A stretch of 64,000 nucleotides of DNA from Marinomonas communis (GCF_004363305.1 NZ_SNZA01000001.1:274902-338901), one strand, 5' to 3'; shown: positions 34,521 to 43,827, numbered from the stretch's first letter. The notes: generated from the sequence alone by a model not told the origin. Translations and numbers: made by a program.

Positions 34521-34534
34521 GGTCATAACTGTCC
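34521..34534. promoter_or_regulatory. Activator site 2 (outer UAS)
   Basis: GGTCATAACTGTCC matches GG(A/T)CA-N4-TGTCC and lies about 131 bp upstream of the predicted start, overlapping the 3' end of the regulator gene. The same-face 33-bp spacing supports cooperative binding. Confidence 0.6.
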
Positions 34535-35893
34535 TTTTTCCAAATTGCTACGGAAGACTTGTTTATCAAGATGGTGCTTTTTCATTTTGCGATATAAGGT
34601 TTTACGTGAAAGATCCAACAAGTCAGCTGCTTCATGTAACTGTCCTTGGGTGGCTCTTAGACCCTGTTCTAAGATTTGACGTTCATACTGTTCCATGCGT
34701 TCTTCGTAACTAGCACCGGTGGGACTATCTTCATGTTGTAATGAGGCTAAAGAGGTTTCACTGATGCCGAGCACAAATCTGTCGGCTGCATTTTTGAGTT
34801 CGCGGACGTTACCTGGCCAATTGTGTTGTAGTAAATGAGTCAAGGTCGTTGGCTGTATTTCTGGAAGGGGCCTTACAAAGTGTTCTGCGGCTTTACGAAC
34901 ATAATGATGGAAAAGAGGCAGTATGTCTTCAGGTCTGTCTTTTAGAGGGGGAATAGTCAAGCTGGCTACATTGAGGCGATAGAACAAGTCTTTGCGAAAG
35001 CGACCATCCTCGCTAAGCTGAGCAAGATCATCTTTACTTGCGGCAATAACTGTTAGAGAGACTGGGATAGGAGTTGTACTGCCAACACGCTCGATGGTTC
35101 GATCTTGTAAAACCCTGAGTAGTTTAATTTGTACAGAAATTGGCATCGTTTCTATTTCGTCTAGAAATAATGTTCCGCCGTTAGCGGCTTCGATCTTGCC
35201 GATGTGTCGTTTATTAGCCCCTGTAAAAGAGCCCGCTTCATGGCCGAATAATTCGCTTTCAATCAAACTTTCGCTGATACCGCCACAGTTTATTGCGATA
35301 AACCGCTTGTCAGATCGCTGGCTAAATCGGTGTAATGCTCGTGCGACAACGTCTTTTCCTGATCCTGTTTCACCATAAATAATGGTGTCTACATTGGCTT
35401 GCGCCAGAGCTAAAATATGTCGGCGTATGTTTTTAATCGCAACCGAATCGCCGATAATGAACTCGTTCAGCCCACTTTGCTGTTCTAAGTTTTGCTTTAA
35501 TGAACGGTTTTCCAATACTAGCAGACGTTTTTCAACCGCTCTTGAAAGCTGATTGACGAGTTGATCGGGCTTAAGTGGCTTTTCTAGAAAGTCATATGCA
35601 CCATCTCTCACTGCTTCGATCGCCATCGGAATATCCCCATGGCCACTCATTAGGAGTACGGGAAGTTCACAATCAAGCTTTTGCAGCCGTGTAAGCAGTG
35701 CTAGACCATTCATTTTTGGCATTCTTACATCGCTTAGAATCACTGCTGGACTGTCAGTGTCCAGTGAAGCTAAAGCTCCTTCGGCGTCAAAAAAGCTTTG
35801 GATTTTAAAGCCTTCCAGCTCCAGCATTTCTGTCAGGGCTTCAACGATGGACTGATCATCATCTATGATTATTATTTTAATATCCTGATTCAT
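34523..35893 (-). CDS. Sigma-54-dependent response regulator (NtrC/DctD/PgtA type)
   Basis: A 456-residue regulator: receiver domain (IIIDDDQS, phospho-Asp in VILSDVRMPKM, Lys in LEKPLKPD), AAA+ domain (Walker A GETGSGKDV, Walker B GTLFLDEIETM) and Fis-type HTH (LHEAADLLDLSRKTLYRKMK). The sigma-54 contact loop reads GSFTGA instead of GAFTGA. It is one base downstream of its kinase and directly upstream of phnD. Paired dyads plus a sigma-54 promoter lie between it and phnD, so it very likely activates phnDCEE. Confidence 0.9.
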   Translation of the reverse strand: MNQDIKIIIIDDDQSIVEALTEMLELEGFKIQSFFDAEGALASLDTDSPAVILSDVRMPKMNGLALLTRLQKLDCELPVLLMSGHGDIPMAIEAVRDGAYDFLEKPLKPDQLVNQLSRAVEKRLLVLENRSLKQNLEQQSGLNEFIIGDSVAIKNIRRHILALAQANVDTIIYGETGSGKDVVARALHRFSQRSDKRFIAINCGGISESLIESELFGHEAGSFTGANKRHIGKIEAANGGTLFLDEIETMPISVQIKLLRVLQDRTIERVGSTTPIPVSLTVIAASKDDLAQLSEDGRFRKDLFYRLNVASLTIPPLKDRPEDILPLFHHYVRKAAEHFVRPLPEIQPTTLTHLLQHNWPGNVRELKNAADRFVLGISETSLASLQHEDSPTGASYEERMEQYERQILEQGLRATQGQLHEAADLLDLSRKTLYRKMKKHHLDKQVFRSNLEKGQL

Positions 35894-35894
35894 T

Positions 35895-37793
35895 TTATTG
35901 CTCTGCCTTATTTAATATCAGAGTAAAACAGCTACCTTTACCCAAAGTGGAGCAAACGCGAATGCGCCCTCCAAAGTCTTGAATAATGTTGTAACTGATA
36001 GACAAACCGAGCCCGAGTCCTTGCCCTACTTCCTTTTGCGTGTAAAAGGGGTCAAAGATCAGTTCAAGTTTGTCTGGCTCAATGCCAATGCCTGTATCTT
36101 CCACTTGAATCTCAATTACAGACCCAAGGTCAGTAACTTGGATGCTAATCTTCGCATCGGTTACTTGACTGTCATTTTGTTCTAGAGCATCCAAAGCATT
36201 ACTCAACAAGTTCACCAGCACTTGCTCTAAGCGTATTGGCTCAGCAAGTACGGTAATCGTTTTGGAAGGTGCTTGATAGTCAAACTGACATGGGTGTTCT
36301 TTCAAACGATTTGACATAAGGTCAACAGTGTCTTGAATGACTTGATTAACTGACACCGGGGATAGCTCGGTTTCAGCAACCCTTGCAAACGTTTTTAGGT
36401 GACGGGTGATTGAGGCCGTTTTATCGAGTAAATGTGATATTTTAATCATCGTCTCGCGGGCTTTTTCTGGTTCATTTTTTTCTAAACGGCGTCCTAAAAT
36501 ATGCAGCTGGCTTGCTATGGCGGTTAGGGGCTGATTGATTTCGTGGGTAATACCAACACTAAGTTGACCAAGTGCTGCCAGTTTACCTGCTTGCACCAGC
36601 TCATTTTGTGTAGCTTTTAGTTGTGCTTCGGCGGCGATACGTTCTTCTATTTCGGCCGCAAGCTTGTGATTTGTTTGCTCCACCTGGATGGCTGTATTTT
36701 GAAAGTGTTTAAGGTCCATAGCCATGCTTGATACTTCATCGTCACCAAGAATACGAATTTGTGTATCCAGTTTTGAACTGGCGATGGCACGCATGTTTTT
36801 CTGAAGCTCTTGAATCCGTTGGAGCACATTTCTTTGCACATAAAACCAGGATATTGCCCCGGCTACGATAAGGCTTGCTAATGACAGCAGCAGCACGCTA
36901 CGGATGCTGATGTTGATTGACTTGATAGCGTTGTCTAGTGACGTGCCAATACTAGTGTTAGTTTGATTGGTGTATTGGTTGATCTGAGCGGCCAACTGTT
37001 GAATATGGTTTTGGCTGTTTTGAAGGTAAAAAGACTGTTGGTAAAGTAGATCAAGTTCCTGATTTTTAAGTAAAAATAGTTCCCCCTTACGTGACCCCAT
37101 CTTAATAAGACTTTGTAACTCATAGTGTGTGTCGGGCGCTATATCCAACTTGCTGGCATTTACTTGGAGTTCTTCTCCAAGTCGTTCTAAATGTAAAAAC
37201 GTATAGTCTAAATCGTTAAAAGATGCGTCATTTCTGATTTTCTCGGCCATACCAGAAAAATAATAAAGGTGGCTAATAACAGATAAGACGTCTGCTGGTG
37301 GAGATTGTTTAAATTGATCAATTAATTGCTCGATGCGAGGAAATATCAAGCTTAAAGTCAGTACCAAGTCTCGATGAACGAGTTCTCTTTGTTCAACGTT
37401 TTGATTAAGTAAGGTCAGGCTATTATGAATCTGTGTGATCAGTTCGACGAAGTAGCGGTTGTAATCGGGCAGGTTGCGCATCAACAGGTCCATTTCATCA
37501 ATGGCAACATTAAGCTCGGCCATAGCTTGTAATCTTGAGGCATTTGATTCGCTGCTTACCAATAGAGGAGCCGTAGAGACAATGAGGCGGCTTTTATCGT
37601 TAAGTTTTGCTGCAGCATCTAATCCTGGTATGTCTTGGTGTTGAAGTAGTTCTAGCTTGCCTCGCAATTGGATATAAGTGTTTGTAGCGAGGGTACTGGC
37701 AACAATTGTAATGGACGAGATCAAAACGAATGCTAAAAAAAGACGCCCACCAATACCGATATGACGAATCCAACCGCGTAAATTAATACTCAT
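35895..37793 (-). CDS. Sensor histidine kinase (PgtB/TorS-like periplasmic sensor)
   Basis: A 632-residue kinase. TM1 at about 15-35 and TM2 at about 305-325 enclose a helical periplasmic sensor of about 270 residues. HAMP, coiled coil, HisKA (GITHEINQPLTA, His phosphorylation) and the HATPase domain (N box LVNLLSNALDAL, G1 DTGIGI, G2 GQGLGLGLS) follow. The DctB/PgtB-like layout suggests it senses a ligand or a binding protein in the periplasm. It is coupled to the regulator downstream. Whether it needs PhnD as co-sensor is open. Confidence 0.9.
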   Translation of the reverse strand: MSINLRGWIRHIGIGGRLFLAFVLISSITIVASTLATNTYIQLRGKLELLQHQDIPGLDAAAKLNDKSRLIVSTAPLLVSSESNASRLQAMAELNVAIDEMDLLMRNLPDYNRYFVELITQIHNSLTLLNQNVEQRELVHRDLVLTLSLIFPRIEQLIDQFKQSPPADVLSVISHLYYFSGMAEKIRNDASFNDLDYTFLHLERLGEELQVNASKLDIAPDTHYELQSLIKMGSRKGELFLLKNQELDLLYQQSFYLQNSQNHIQQLAAQINQYTNQTNTSIGTSLDNAIKSINISIRSVLLLSLASLIVAGAISWFYVQRNVLQRIQELQKNMRAIASSKLDTQIRILGDDEVSSMAMDLKHFQNTAIQVEQTNHKLAAEIEERIAAEAQLKATQNELVQAGKLAALGQLSVGITHEINQPLTAIASQLHILGRRLEKNEPEKARETMIKISHLLDKTASITRHLKTFARVAETELSPVSVNQVIQDTVDLMSNRLKEHPCQFDYQAPSKTITVLAEPIRLEQVLVNLLSNALDALEQNDSQVTDAKISIQVTDLGSVIEIQVEDTGIGIEPDKLELIFDPFYTQKEVGQGLGLGLSISYNIIQDFGGRIRVCSTLGKGSCFTLILNKAEQ

Positions 37794-37886
37794 GCAAGTA
37801 TCCTATTATTATTGTAGTAAGGCCTTGTAATGAAAAAAGGATGCCAGTTTTACCTGCTTAAATACAAGGTAAAAAAATAATGGATC

Positions 37887-37900
37887 GGTCAGAAATGTCC
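37887..37900. promoter_or_regulatory. Activator site 3, upstream of the kinase gene
   Basis: GGTCAGAAATGTCC repeats the GG(A/T)CA-N4-TGTCC motif found before phnD. A weak sigma-54-like element (TGGCAT, then TTTTC at the -12 position) lies at 37846-37832 on the minus strand. Autoregulation is possible; the motif could also serve the divergent receiver gene. Confidence 0.5.
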
Positions 37901-38064
37901 CTTTTAAATTGATTGTTGGCTGCTAACTAGGTGGTAGCAAGTTATAGTATTTTTCAATACAGCCTCAAAATTATGAATCCCTGTTTCTCAACTTGAATAT
38001 TTACAACGCTACATAAAAAGCGAATTCTTCGAACTCACTAACAATAAAAACCAAGTTAACTCAT

Positions 38065-38469
38065 ATGCGTATTCTTATAGCAGAAGACGATCCGGTCTTG
38101 TCAAAGTCTGTATCCAGCCAATTCGAGAAGCTGGGTTTTGTAACAGACGTGGCGTTCGATGGTGTCCAGGCAGAAATATTAATGAAGGAACAGCCATACG
38201 ATTTGCTGATCCTAGATCTTAATATGCCTAAACGTGATGGCAACGAGGTACTGTGTGCGCTGCGTCGAGGAGGTAATAATACGCCAACTTTAGTTTTAAC
38301 GGCACGAGGTGCGTTAGACGACAAGTTGAAGCTTTTTAATCACGGTGCTGATGATTACCTAACTAAGCCGTTTCGATTTGAAGAATTAGAAGTGCGCTGT
38401 CGAGCACTTATTCGGCGTAATCGGGGATTAGCTAACGACCAAATTGAACACAATGAAGGTGCTCGATAA
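38065..38469 (+). CDS. Receiver-only response regulator (OmpR-type, no output domain)
   Basis: A 134-residue protein. It has the acidic pair in AEDDPVLS, the phospho-Asp in LLILDLNMPKRDG, Thr in VLTARG and Lys in LTKPF. The sequence best fits an OmpR/TctD-type receiver, ending in CRALIRRNRG, where a winged helix normally begins about 15 residues later. Here the frame stops after NEGAR. No winged-helix coding follows in any frame I read. It may be a true single-domain regulator or a truncated gene. It is divergent from the PgtB-like kinase. Confidence 0.8.
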   Translation: MRILIAEDDPVLSKSVSSQFEKLGFVTDVAFDGVQAEILMKEQPYDLLILDLNMPKRDGNEVLCALRRGGNNTPTLVLTARGALDDKLKLFNHGADDYLTKPFRFEELEVRCRALIRRNRGLANDQIEHNEGAR

Positions 38470-38571
38470 AAATTATCAAACACTATTTAATTGGGTTTTA
38501 ACTGTTTTAGCGTTTCGTCTAATTTGGCTCTCACTGCAAGAGTACTTGTGATGCTAACTTAGGTGGACTGT

Positions 38572-38967
38572 TTAATGATGATGGACGCGTAAGTGTATGG
38601 TTGCGCGTTCGCTAATTTCTTGAATGTTGATGAAACCTCCATTATCACTTTGTACTCCACCATTTAAGATACATTGTTGATATTCCTTCACGCTTAATTT
38701 GGTTGTTGAATTGTCAGTTTCGAAAACTTCTACAGTGGTTTCAAACAAAGCATAGGGCGGCATTGAAAGCCTGAATACTGCAGTCAACACGCTAAACCCA
38801 CTTGCCCCAATTAATGCCTCTAACTCATCTAGCGTATAATAAGTTTTGTTAGGATGATTCCGAACATAATTGGCAATTTCTGTCCAAACAGCACCACATG
38901 GGTAAAGTGTCTCATCAACTAGCTCGGCAAGCCGTAACTGGGTTTTCTTGTAGGAGCTACTTGTCAT
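38572..38967 (-). CDS. Hypothetical protein
   Basis: A 131-residue soluble protein of no family I recognise. It contains one Cys near the N-terminus (LYPCGAVW) and another in YQQCILNG, and ends in RVHHH. The N-terminal half (WTEIANYVRNHPNKTYYTLD) could be a small helical, winged-helix-like domain. It is convergent with the receiver gene and divergent from the AraC gene. No strong ribosome site was seen, so the reading frame is supported mainly by length and composition. Confidence 0.5.
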   Translation of the reverse strand: MTSSSYKKTQLRLAELVDETLYPCGAVWTEIANYVRNHPNKTYYTLDELEALIGASGFSVLTAVFRLSMPPYALFETTVEVFETDNSTTKLSVKEYQQCILNGGVQSDNGGFINIQEISERATIHLRVHHH

Positions 38968-39341
38968 CTATTCACATCCTTTGAACGGGTTATAACAACC
39001 AAATACTAGTCAAGCGTGAACATCTTGTTTGGTGCAATTTGTAAACTTTCATTTCTATTTATAAGTAATGTAATGATTTGTTATCTGATGGGTGTTGACT
39101 GAAACCTTAAGATAAATATCTTCAATAAAATCAATTGGTTGTGTTCAAATCAATATAGATTTGATGGTTTTGAGCAACTTAAAAATTTTAGCAAGTGGTT
39201 TTGCCCTATATCTAATAGTGATCATAGAGTCGTATTTTGGATGAGATATCAAGTTGATAAATGATTAACATGAAACTGTTTATGCATTAAACAAAATTCG
39301 TGTGGCTCCTTTAAAATAAAAATGATTCTAGGAGGGTATTC
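38968..39341. other. Gene-free A+T-rich region upstream of the AraC gene
   Basis: There is no convincing ORF in 374 bp. A 7-bp dyad (TCAAATC-N6-GATTTGA, 39145-39164) could be a regulator site. Nothing else was recognised. Confidence 0.5.
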
Positions 39342-40295
39342 ATGCATCTCAAAGTGTGTGATCGAGAGGCGGTTGGCGTCTCTGCTAAGTCCGTATCCGA
39401 CTTTCTAATGAGTGAGCATTTCGGCAAGCATGAGCTTATCGAAGGCTCACCAAACGATAGATTGGCTGAAATAAAATTTAAACGCTTTGGCGTTTTATCT
39501 ATTTCAGAGCATTGTTTTGGCTGTGAAGCGAAACTTAATGCTCTTGGATCATCTGAAAATTTTCATTTGCAAGTGGTTCTAAGCGGTGAAAGTGTGGTTC
39601 AAAGTCGTGGTTTGATTCAGCGACTACGACATGGTGATAGTATGATGCTTGCTCCTCATTCATCGTTTACCAGCACTTACAGCGCAGACTGTCGAAAGTT
39701 AATAATTTGCATACCTGCATCGTTTATAGAGCAAACGGCATTTGAATTCGGGTATCGAGTGCACAAAGGCACTATTGAATTCTCGTTTGAAAAAAAACGT
39801 TTACCTCATTCCAGCTCTTTTATCTGTTTATTGGAAGCTATACTGCAACAGACTAAAGATAATTCCAATGATCGAGGCTTTATGTATTACAACAAATTAC
39901 TTGCGCATATGGTGATCGGAGAATTCTCTTGTAATTTAGAACGCTATCGTCAGTTGCCAATGAGTGAACATCGTTTGATAGAGCGTATTCGTCAACATGT
40001 ACTTAGGAATATCGTGCAAGATATTAGCATTGAAGATTTATCTAAGGTGTGTCGTTTAAGTCGTAAGTCAATATACAACTTATGTCGCAGAGAATTGGGT
40101 ATGACACCATTGTCGTATATTCGTTGTTTAAAGCTTGATAGTGTGTACTCTGAGCTAAAACAAGATGATCGCGTCCGTAATGTAACGGAAGTCGCTTTAA
40201 AATATGGATTCACTAATTTAGGCAGGTTTTCTGCCCAATACAAAGAGTACATAGGTGAATTGCCATCACAAACATTCCGAAAAGGAGTATTTTGA
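39342..40295 (+). CDS. AraC-family transcriptional regulator
   Basis: A 317-residue regulator. The N-terminal cupin-like domain resembles the AraC-binding-domain-like fold, and the C-terminal double HTH is typical (IEDLSKVCRLSRKSIYNLCR and VTEVALKYGFTNLGRFSAQY). AGGAGGG lies 8 bases before the ATG. It is convergent with a porin gene, which it may regulate; this is inference. Confidence 0.9.
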   Translation: MHLKVCDREAVGVSAKSVSDFLMSEHFGKHELIEGSPNDRLAEIKFKRFGVLSISEHCFGCEAKLNALGSSENFHLQVVLSGESVVQSRGLIQRLRHGDSMMLAPHSSFTSTYSADCRKLIICIPASFIEQTAFEFGYRVHKGTIEFSFEKKRLPHSSSFICLLEAILQQTKDNSNDRGFMYYNKLLAHMVIGEFSCNLERYRQLPMSEHRLIERIRQHVLRNIVQDISIEDLSKVCRLSRKSIYNLCRRELGMTPLSYIRCLKLDSVYSELKQDDRVRNVTEVALKYGFTNLGRFSAQYKEYIGELPSQTFRKGVF

Positions 40296-40312
40296 TTAGC
40301 TCCGTGAACACT

Positions 40313-40343
40313 CTAGCCCAAGCAAAGGGGTAGCCTGGGCTAG
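40313..40343. terminator. Hairpin between convergent AraC and porin genes
   Basis: CTAGCCCAAGC and GCCTGGGCTAG enclose a nine-base loop with one mismatch. T-tracts are weak on both sides; it is a plausible bidirectional terminator. Confidence 0.5.
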
Positions 40344-40365
40344 AATGTCTTTACAGTATGGGTTA

Positions 40366-41445
40366 TTAGAATTTGTACATAGCCATTAATTCAAGCTGTT
40401 TTCCTGCAGGGCGAACAGATGTTCCTTGTGAGGTAGGTGGACGGTTTCCGGCATTTTGCTCTCTAACTTCTATGCCCAGATCTACATTAGGCAGGTATGC
40501 ATACACCATGTTGATGGCAGTTTGCTTAAGTGTATCGTCACTCAGGCTAGATTTGTCCGTACTTACTTGGCCATAACGCAGGTTTGCACGCAATTTGTCT
40601 GATATTTTATGTCCAATTCCAGCACTAAAACCAGTTGTCGTGATAAGGCTGCCGTTATTGTCTACTTCCATTTGCGCGTCTAATCCTCGTGCTCCGTTAT
40701 AACCCCAGCCCGAATAGATTGCTGCTCCTTTACCTGTAAAACCGCTAATGCTCACTGTGGTATCGCCAAACTTCAACTTACTTGCCAGGGAAATCGCAGC
40801 ACCATACTTTGATTCGTCATCAGAAGTAATACTTGGGGTTGTATCTACTTCACGGCCAGTTAAAGCAAGGTTAAATGCATGGCCTGACGAGGTTCGATGT
40901 GTATATGCTAAAACGGCATCTGGAGTATCTGCGTTACTATATAGAGGATCTTGGGCGGTAAAACGCCAACCGTCTTTTACGTAATGTATGACTAGATTAG
41001 GTCTGATTGGTGCACCATTTCCTGCGATGGTACCAATTCCAAGCCCCCAAAAGTTTAATGTTTCAGTATCGAATGGTGCGTTAGCAAAAAATTGACCATT
41101 CCAAGTTTGGCCAACAGTTACATTGTCAATATTAATGTAAGCATGACGCAAGCGCCAAGCGTAGCTACTGTCAGAGGAGGTGTTGTTGTCCCAAAAGTCG
41201 CCTTCAATGAATCCGCGGATTTTATGATCTTCAACCATGCTTGATGTACTTAAATTAAAGCGTGATTGTCGAACGCTCCCCTCGACAGAGTTTTCGCCAA
41301 CGTCTGGTTGGTCGAAAACAGTCTCCGCTTTCAAATAACCACCAACGCTGAAGTTAGTACCGTTGAATTCACCTAAGTCAACGGCGAGTGAGTGTGCTGA
41401 AAGGCTTGCTGTTGTAATCGCAAGCGCTAGTTTTGTTTTTATCAT
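40366..41445 (-). CDS. Outer-membrane porin (DcaP-like)
   Basis: A 359-residue porin with a signal peptide ending SAHSLA. Alternating beta-strand patterns and the C-terminal aromatic LMAMYKF are diagnostic of outer-membrane beta-barrels. The N-terminal FNGTNFSVGGYLKAETVFDQ segment resembles DcaP-like porins, which take up dicarboxylates and related anions. The substrate is unknown. Confidence 0.85.
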   Translation of the reverse strand: MIKTKLALAITTASLSAHSLAVDLGEFNGTNFSVGGYLKAETVFDQPDVGENSVEGSVRQSRFNLSTSSMVEDHKIRGFIEGDFWDNNTSSDSSYAWRLRHAYINIDNVTVGQTWNGQFFANAPFDTETLNFWGLGIGTIAGNGAPIRPNLVIHYVKDGWRFTAQDPLYSNADTPDAVLAYTHRTSSGHAFNLALTGREVDTTPSITSDDESKYGAAISLASKLKFGDTTVSISGFTGKGAAIYSGWGYNGARGLDAQMEVDNNGSLITTTGFSAGIGHKISDKLRANLRYGQVSTDKSSLSDDTLKQTAINMVYAYLPNVDLGIEVREQNAGNRPPTSQGTSVRPAGKQLELMAMYKF

Positions 41446-41712
41446 AGTGATATGCCTTCATTATTATCATTGTTGAAAGGTGTTTTCACTATGGCAAAAC
41501 AATGTAAGTACAAATATTCAAATAGTGTAATGTTTGTACAGTGCACTCTACGAATGCATCATGAGGCTAATAAACAATGTAAAACAACGTGTTGTGGCAC
41601 AAATCTTTCATGCTATAACGCAAAAACTGGGCCACTTTATATCGCCTAGTTTCCAGTAATGTGCGAAAATGACCATTTAGTCAAGATCAATGCCATTATT
41701 AAAGAGGTTTCC

Positions 41713-42339
41713 ATGAGCGTTTATGAAATTCGTCACCCCCTTGTACAACATAAAATTGGCTTGATGCGAAATCAGAAAATGAGTACCCGCGGGTTTCGTC
41801 TTCTAGCATCTGAGGTTGGTAACTTACTGACATATGAAGCAACAAAGGATTTAGAGCTAGAAGATTATCAACAAGATGGTTGGTGCGGTCCGACGACATG
41901 CCAGCGTATTCGCGGCAAGAAAATTACGGTGGTACCGATTCTACGTGCTGGCCTAGGGATGCTGGACGGTGTGTTGGAGCTGATTCCTAGTGCGAAAATC
42001 AGTGTTGTCGGTATCTACCGTGACGAAGAGACGCTAGAACCAGTGAGTTACTTTGATAAGCTTGCAAGCGACATTGATCAGCGTATGTCATTGGTTGTAG
42101 ACCCAATGCTGGCGACCGGTGGCTCATTAATTGCGACCATTGATCTTCTTAAAAAGCATGGCTGTGAGACGATTAGAGCACTTGTTCTAGTGGCTGCACC
42201 AGAAGGCATCAAGAAAGTTCAAGAAGCTCACCCTGATGTAGATATTTACACTGCGTCAATTGATAGTCACTTAAACGAGCATGGTTATATTGTTCCTGGT
42301 TTAGGTGACGCAGGCGATAAAATCTTTGGTACTAAATAA
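41713..42339 (+). CDS. upp: Uracil phosphoribosyltransferase
   Basis: A 208-residue uracil phosphoribosyltransferase that makes UMP from uracil and PRPP. The N-terminus [19 protein letters not shown] aligns with E. coli Upp. The PRPP loop is [13 protein letters not shown], and the uracil site [13 protein letters not shown]. The ATG at 41713 has GAGG five bases before; the upstream extension is not typical. The uracil permease gene follows 18 bp downstream. Confidence 0.96.
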   Translation: MSVYEIRHPLVQHKIGLMRNQKMSTRGFRLLASEVGNLLTYEATKDLELEDYQQDGWCGPTTCQRIRGKKITVVPILRAGLGMLDGVLELIPSAKISVVGIYRDEETLEPVSYFDKLASDIDQRMSLVVDPMLATGGSLIATIDLLKKHGCETIRALVLVAAPEGIKKVQEAHPDVDIYTASIDSHLNEHGYIVPGLGDAGDKIFGTK

Positions 42340-42357
42340 CAGGACGGTTCCCTTCAC

Positions 42358-43656
42358 ATGGCTTCTCAAATATCTAGCCACTATCTAGCTGGGTGGCGAT
42401 TGCTTCTTGCGGGTGCACAAATGCTGTTTGTGGCATTTGGCTCATTAGTGCTTGTTCCTTTAATAACAGGTCTCGATCCTAGTGTTGCATTGTTTACAGC
42501 GGGTTTGGGTACGTTAATTTTCCAGCTTTGCACAAAACGATCTATTCCTGTATTTCTAGGTTCTTCGTTTGCTTTTATTGCACCGATCATTTTTGCGGTG
42601 GAAACGTGGGGGCAGGCGGCAACCATGGGGGCGCTTTTCTGCGCGGGTTTAGTCTATGTGTTGCTATCAATTTTGGTGGCTTTAAGAGGCCCTGGCTTCT
42701 TACATCGACTATTACCACCTGTCGTAACTGGTCCGATTATTATGGTCATTGGCTTAGGCTTGGCACCTGTCGCCGTCAATATGGCGCTAGGTAAAACGGG
42801 AGATGGCTCTGCGCAGCTATTCCCTTATGCTGATGCAATTTTAGTATCAATGCCTGCTTTGTTAACGACTTTGCTTGTTGCTACTTATGCAAAAGGCGTA
42901 TTCCGGTTAGTCCCTATCATTGCTGGCGTGTGTGTTGGCTACATAGTCGCTATGATCATGGGGCTTGTTGACTTTACTGCGATCCAAACCAGTGCTTGGG
43001 TAAGTGTGCCTGCGTTTGTGATGCCTGAATTCAAGTTAGCAGCTATTCTTTTCATGCTACCTGTAGCCATTGCGCCTGCTATCGAGCATGTCGGGGATGT
43101 ATTGGCAATTGGTAGTGTGACTGGCAAGGACTATGTTCAAAAGCCTGGTCTACACAGAACCTTGCTCGGTGATGGCTTAGCGACGTCTGCAGCATCTTTG
43201 TTTGGTGGCCCACCAAACACTACCTATTCTGAGGTAACGGGTGCTGTGATGTTAACGAAAGCTTTTAACCCTGTTGTGATGACTTGGGCGGCAGTTTTTG
43301 CAGTGGCATTGGCGTTTATTGCTAAATTCGGTTCATTCTTACAAACCATTCCAACTCCAGTAATGGGGGGAATCATGATTCTTTTATTTGGTTCCATTGC
43401 TGGCGTTGGTATGAATATCTTAATCAAGGCTCGAGTCGACCTTAGCGCACAGCGTAACCTTGTGATTGTTGCCGTTACATTGGTATTTGGTATCGGTGGT
43501 ATGACTCTTGGCGGATCAGGCTGGCATCTACAGGGCGTTAGCCTTTGTGGCCTGGTTGCAATTATATTGAACCTGATTTTACCAAAAGCGGATCAAACGA
43601 ACGATTTACATGAAGAGCAGGGAGTTGTTGAGGATCTAGTCCATCCAAAACACTAA
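42358..43656 (+). CDS. uraA: Uracil permease
   Basis: A 432-residue nucleobase:cation symporter-2 family transporter with about 14 hydrophobic segments. The motifs PIFVLGS-like FLGSSFAFIAP (TM3) and AIEHVGDVLAI with GPPNTTYSEV (TM8-10 core) are UraA-specific. It is co-transcribed with upp for uracil salvage. Confidence 0.94.
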   Translation: MASQISSHYLAGWRLLLAGAQMLFVAFGSLVLVPLITGLDPSVALFTAGLGTLIFQLCTKRSIPVFLGSSFAFIAPIIFAVETWGQAATMGALFCAGLVYVLLSILVALRGPGFLHRLLPPVVTGPIIMVIGLGLAPVAVNMALGKTGDGSAQLFPYADAILVSMPALLTTLLVATYAKGVFRLVPIIAGVCVGYIVAMIMGLVDFTAIQTSAWVSVPAFVMPEFKLAAILFMLPVAIAPAIEHVGDVLAIGSVTGKDYVQKPGLHRTLLGDGLATSAASLFGGPPNTTYSEVTGAVMLTKAFNPVVMTWAAVFAVALAFIAKFGSFLQTIPTPVMGGIMILLFGSIAGVGMNILIKARVDLSAQRNLVIVAVTLVFGIGGMTLGGSGWHLQGVSLCGLVAIILNLILPKADQTNDLHEEQGVVEDLVHPKH

Positions 43657-43717
43657 GTCATTCTCTTATTAATTATTTACCTGAAACATAGTGATTTAAC
43701 TAAAACGTATGCATCTC

Positions 43718-43750
43718 AAACCCGATTAGGGAAGCCTAATCGGGTTTTTT
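43718..43750 (+). terminator. Terminator of upp-uraA
   Basis: AAACCCGATTAGG and CCTAATCGGGTTT form a perfect 13-bp stem around GAAG, followed by T residues. Confidence 0.92.
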
Positions 43751-43765
43751 TATTGGCAATATGAT

Positions 43766-43793
43766 AAAAAACGAGGCCATTTAGGCCTCGTTT
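43766..43793 (-). terminator. Terminator of the OmpA-like gene
   Basis: ACGAGGCC and GGCCTCGT flank ATTTA; on the minus strand the stem is followed by a T-run. Confidence 0.85.
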
Positions 43794-43827
43794 GATAAGA
43801 ATCTAGTAAAAGAAGCGCTGCTTTTTC

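Noticed and set aside
34426-34713. Plus-strand ORF over the phnD upstream region
   Set aside because: It is antisense to the regulator gene and explained by its reading frame; the regulatory motifs account for the rest.
38453-38551. Hydrophobic 32-codon ORF after the receiver gene
   Set aside because: No ribosome site and no recognised family; kept only as a possible relic.
41452-41649. 65-codon Cys-rich ORF before upp
   Set aside because: It lies in the porin-upp promoter region, has no ribosome site and no recognisable family.
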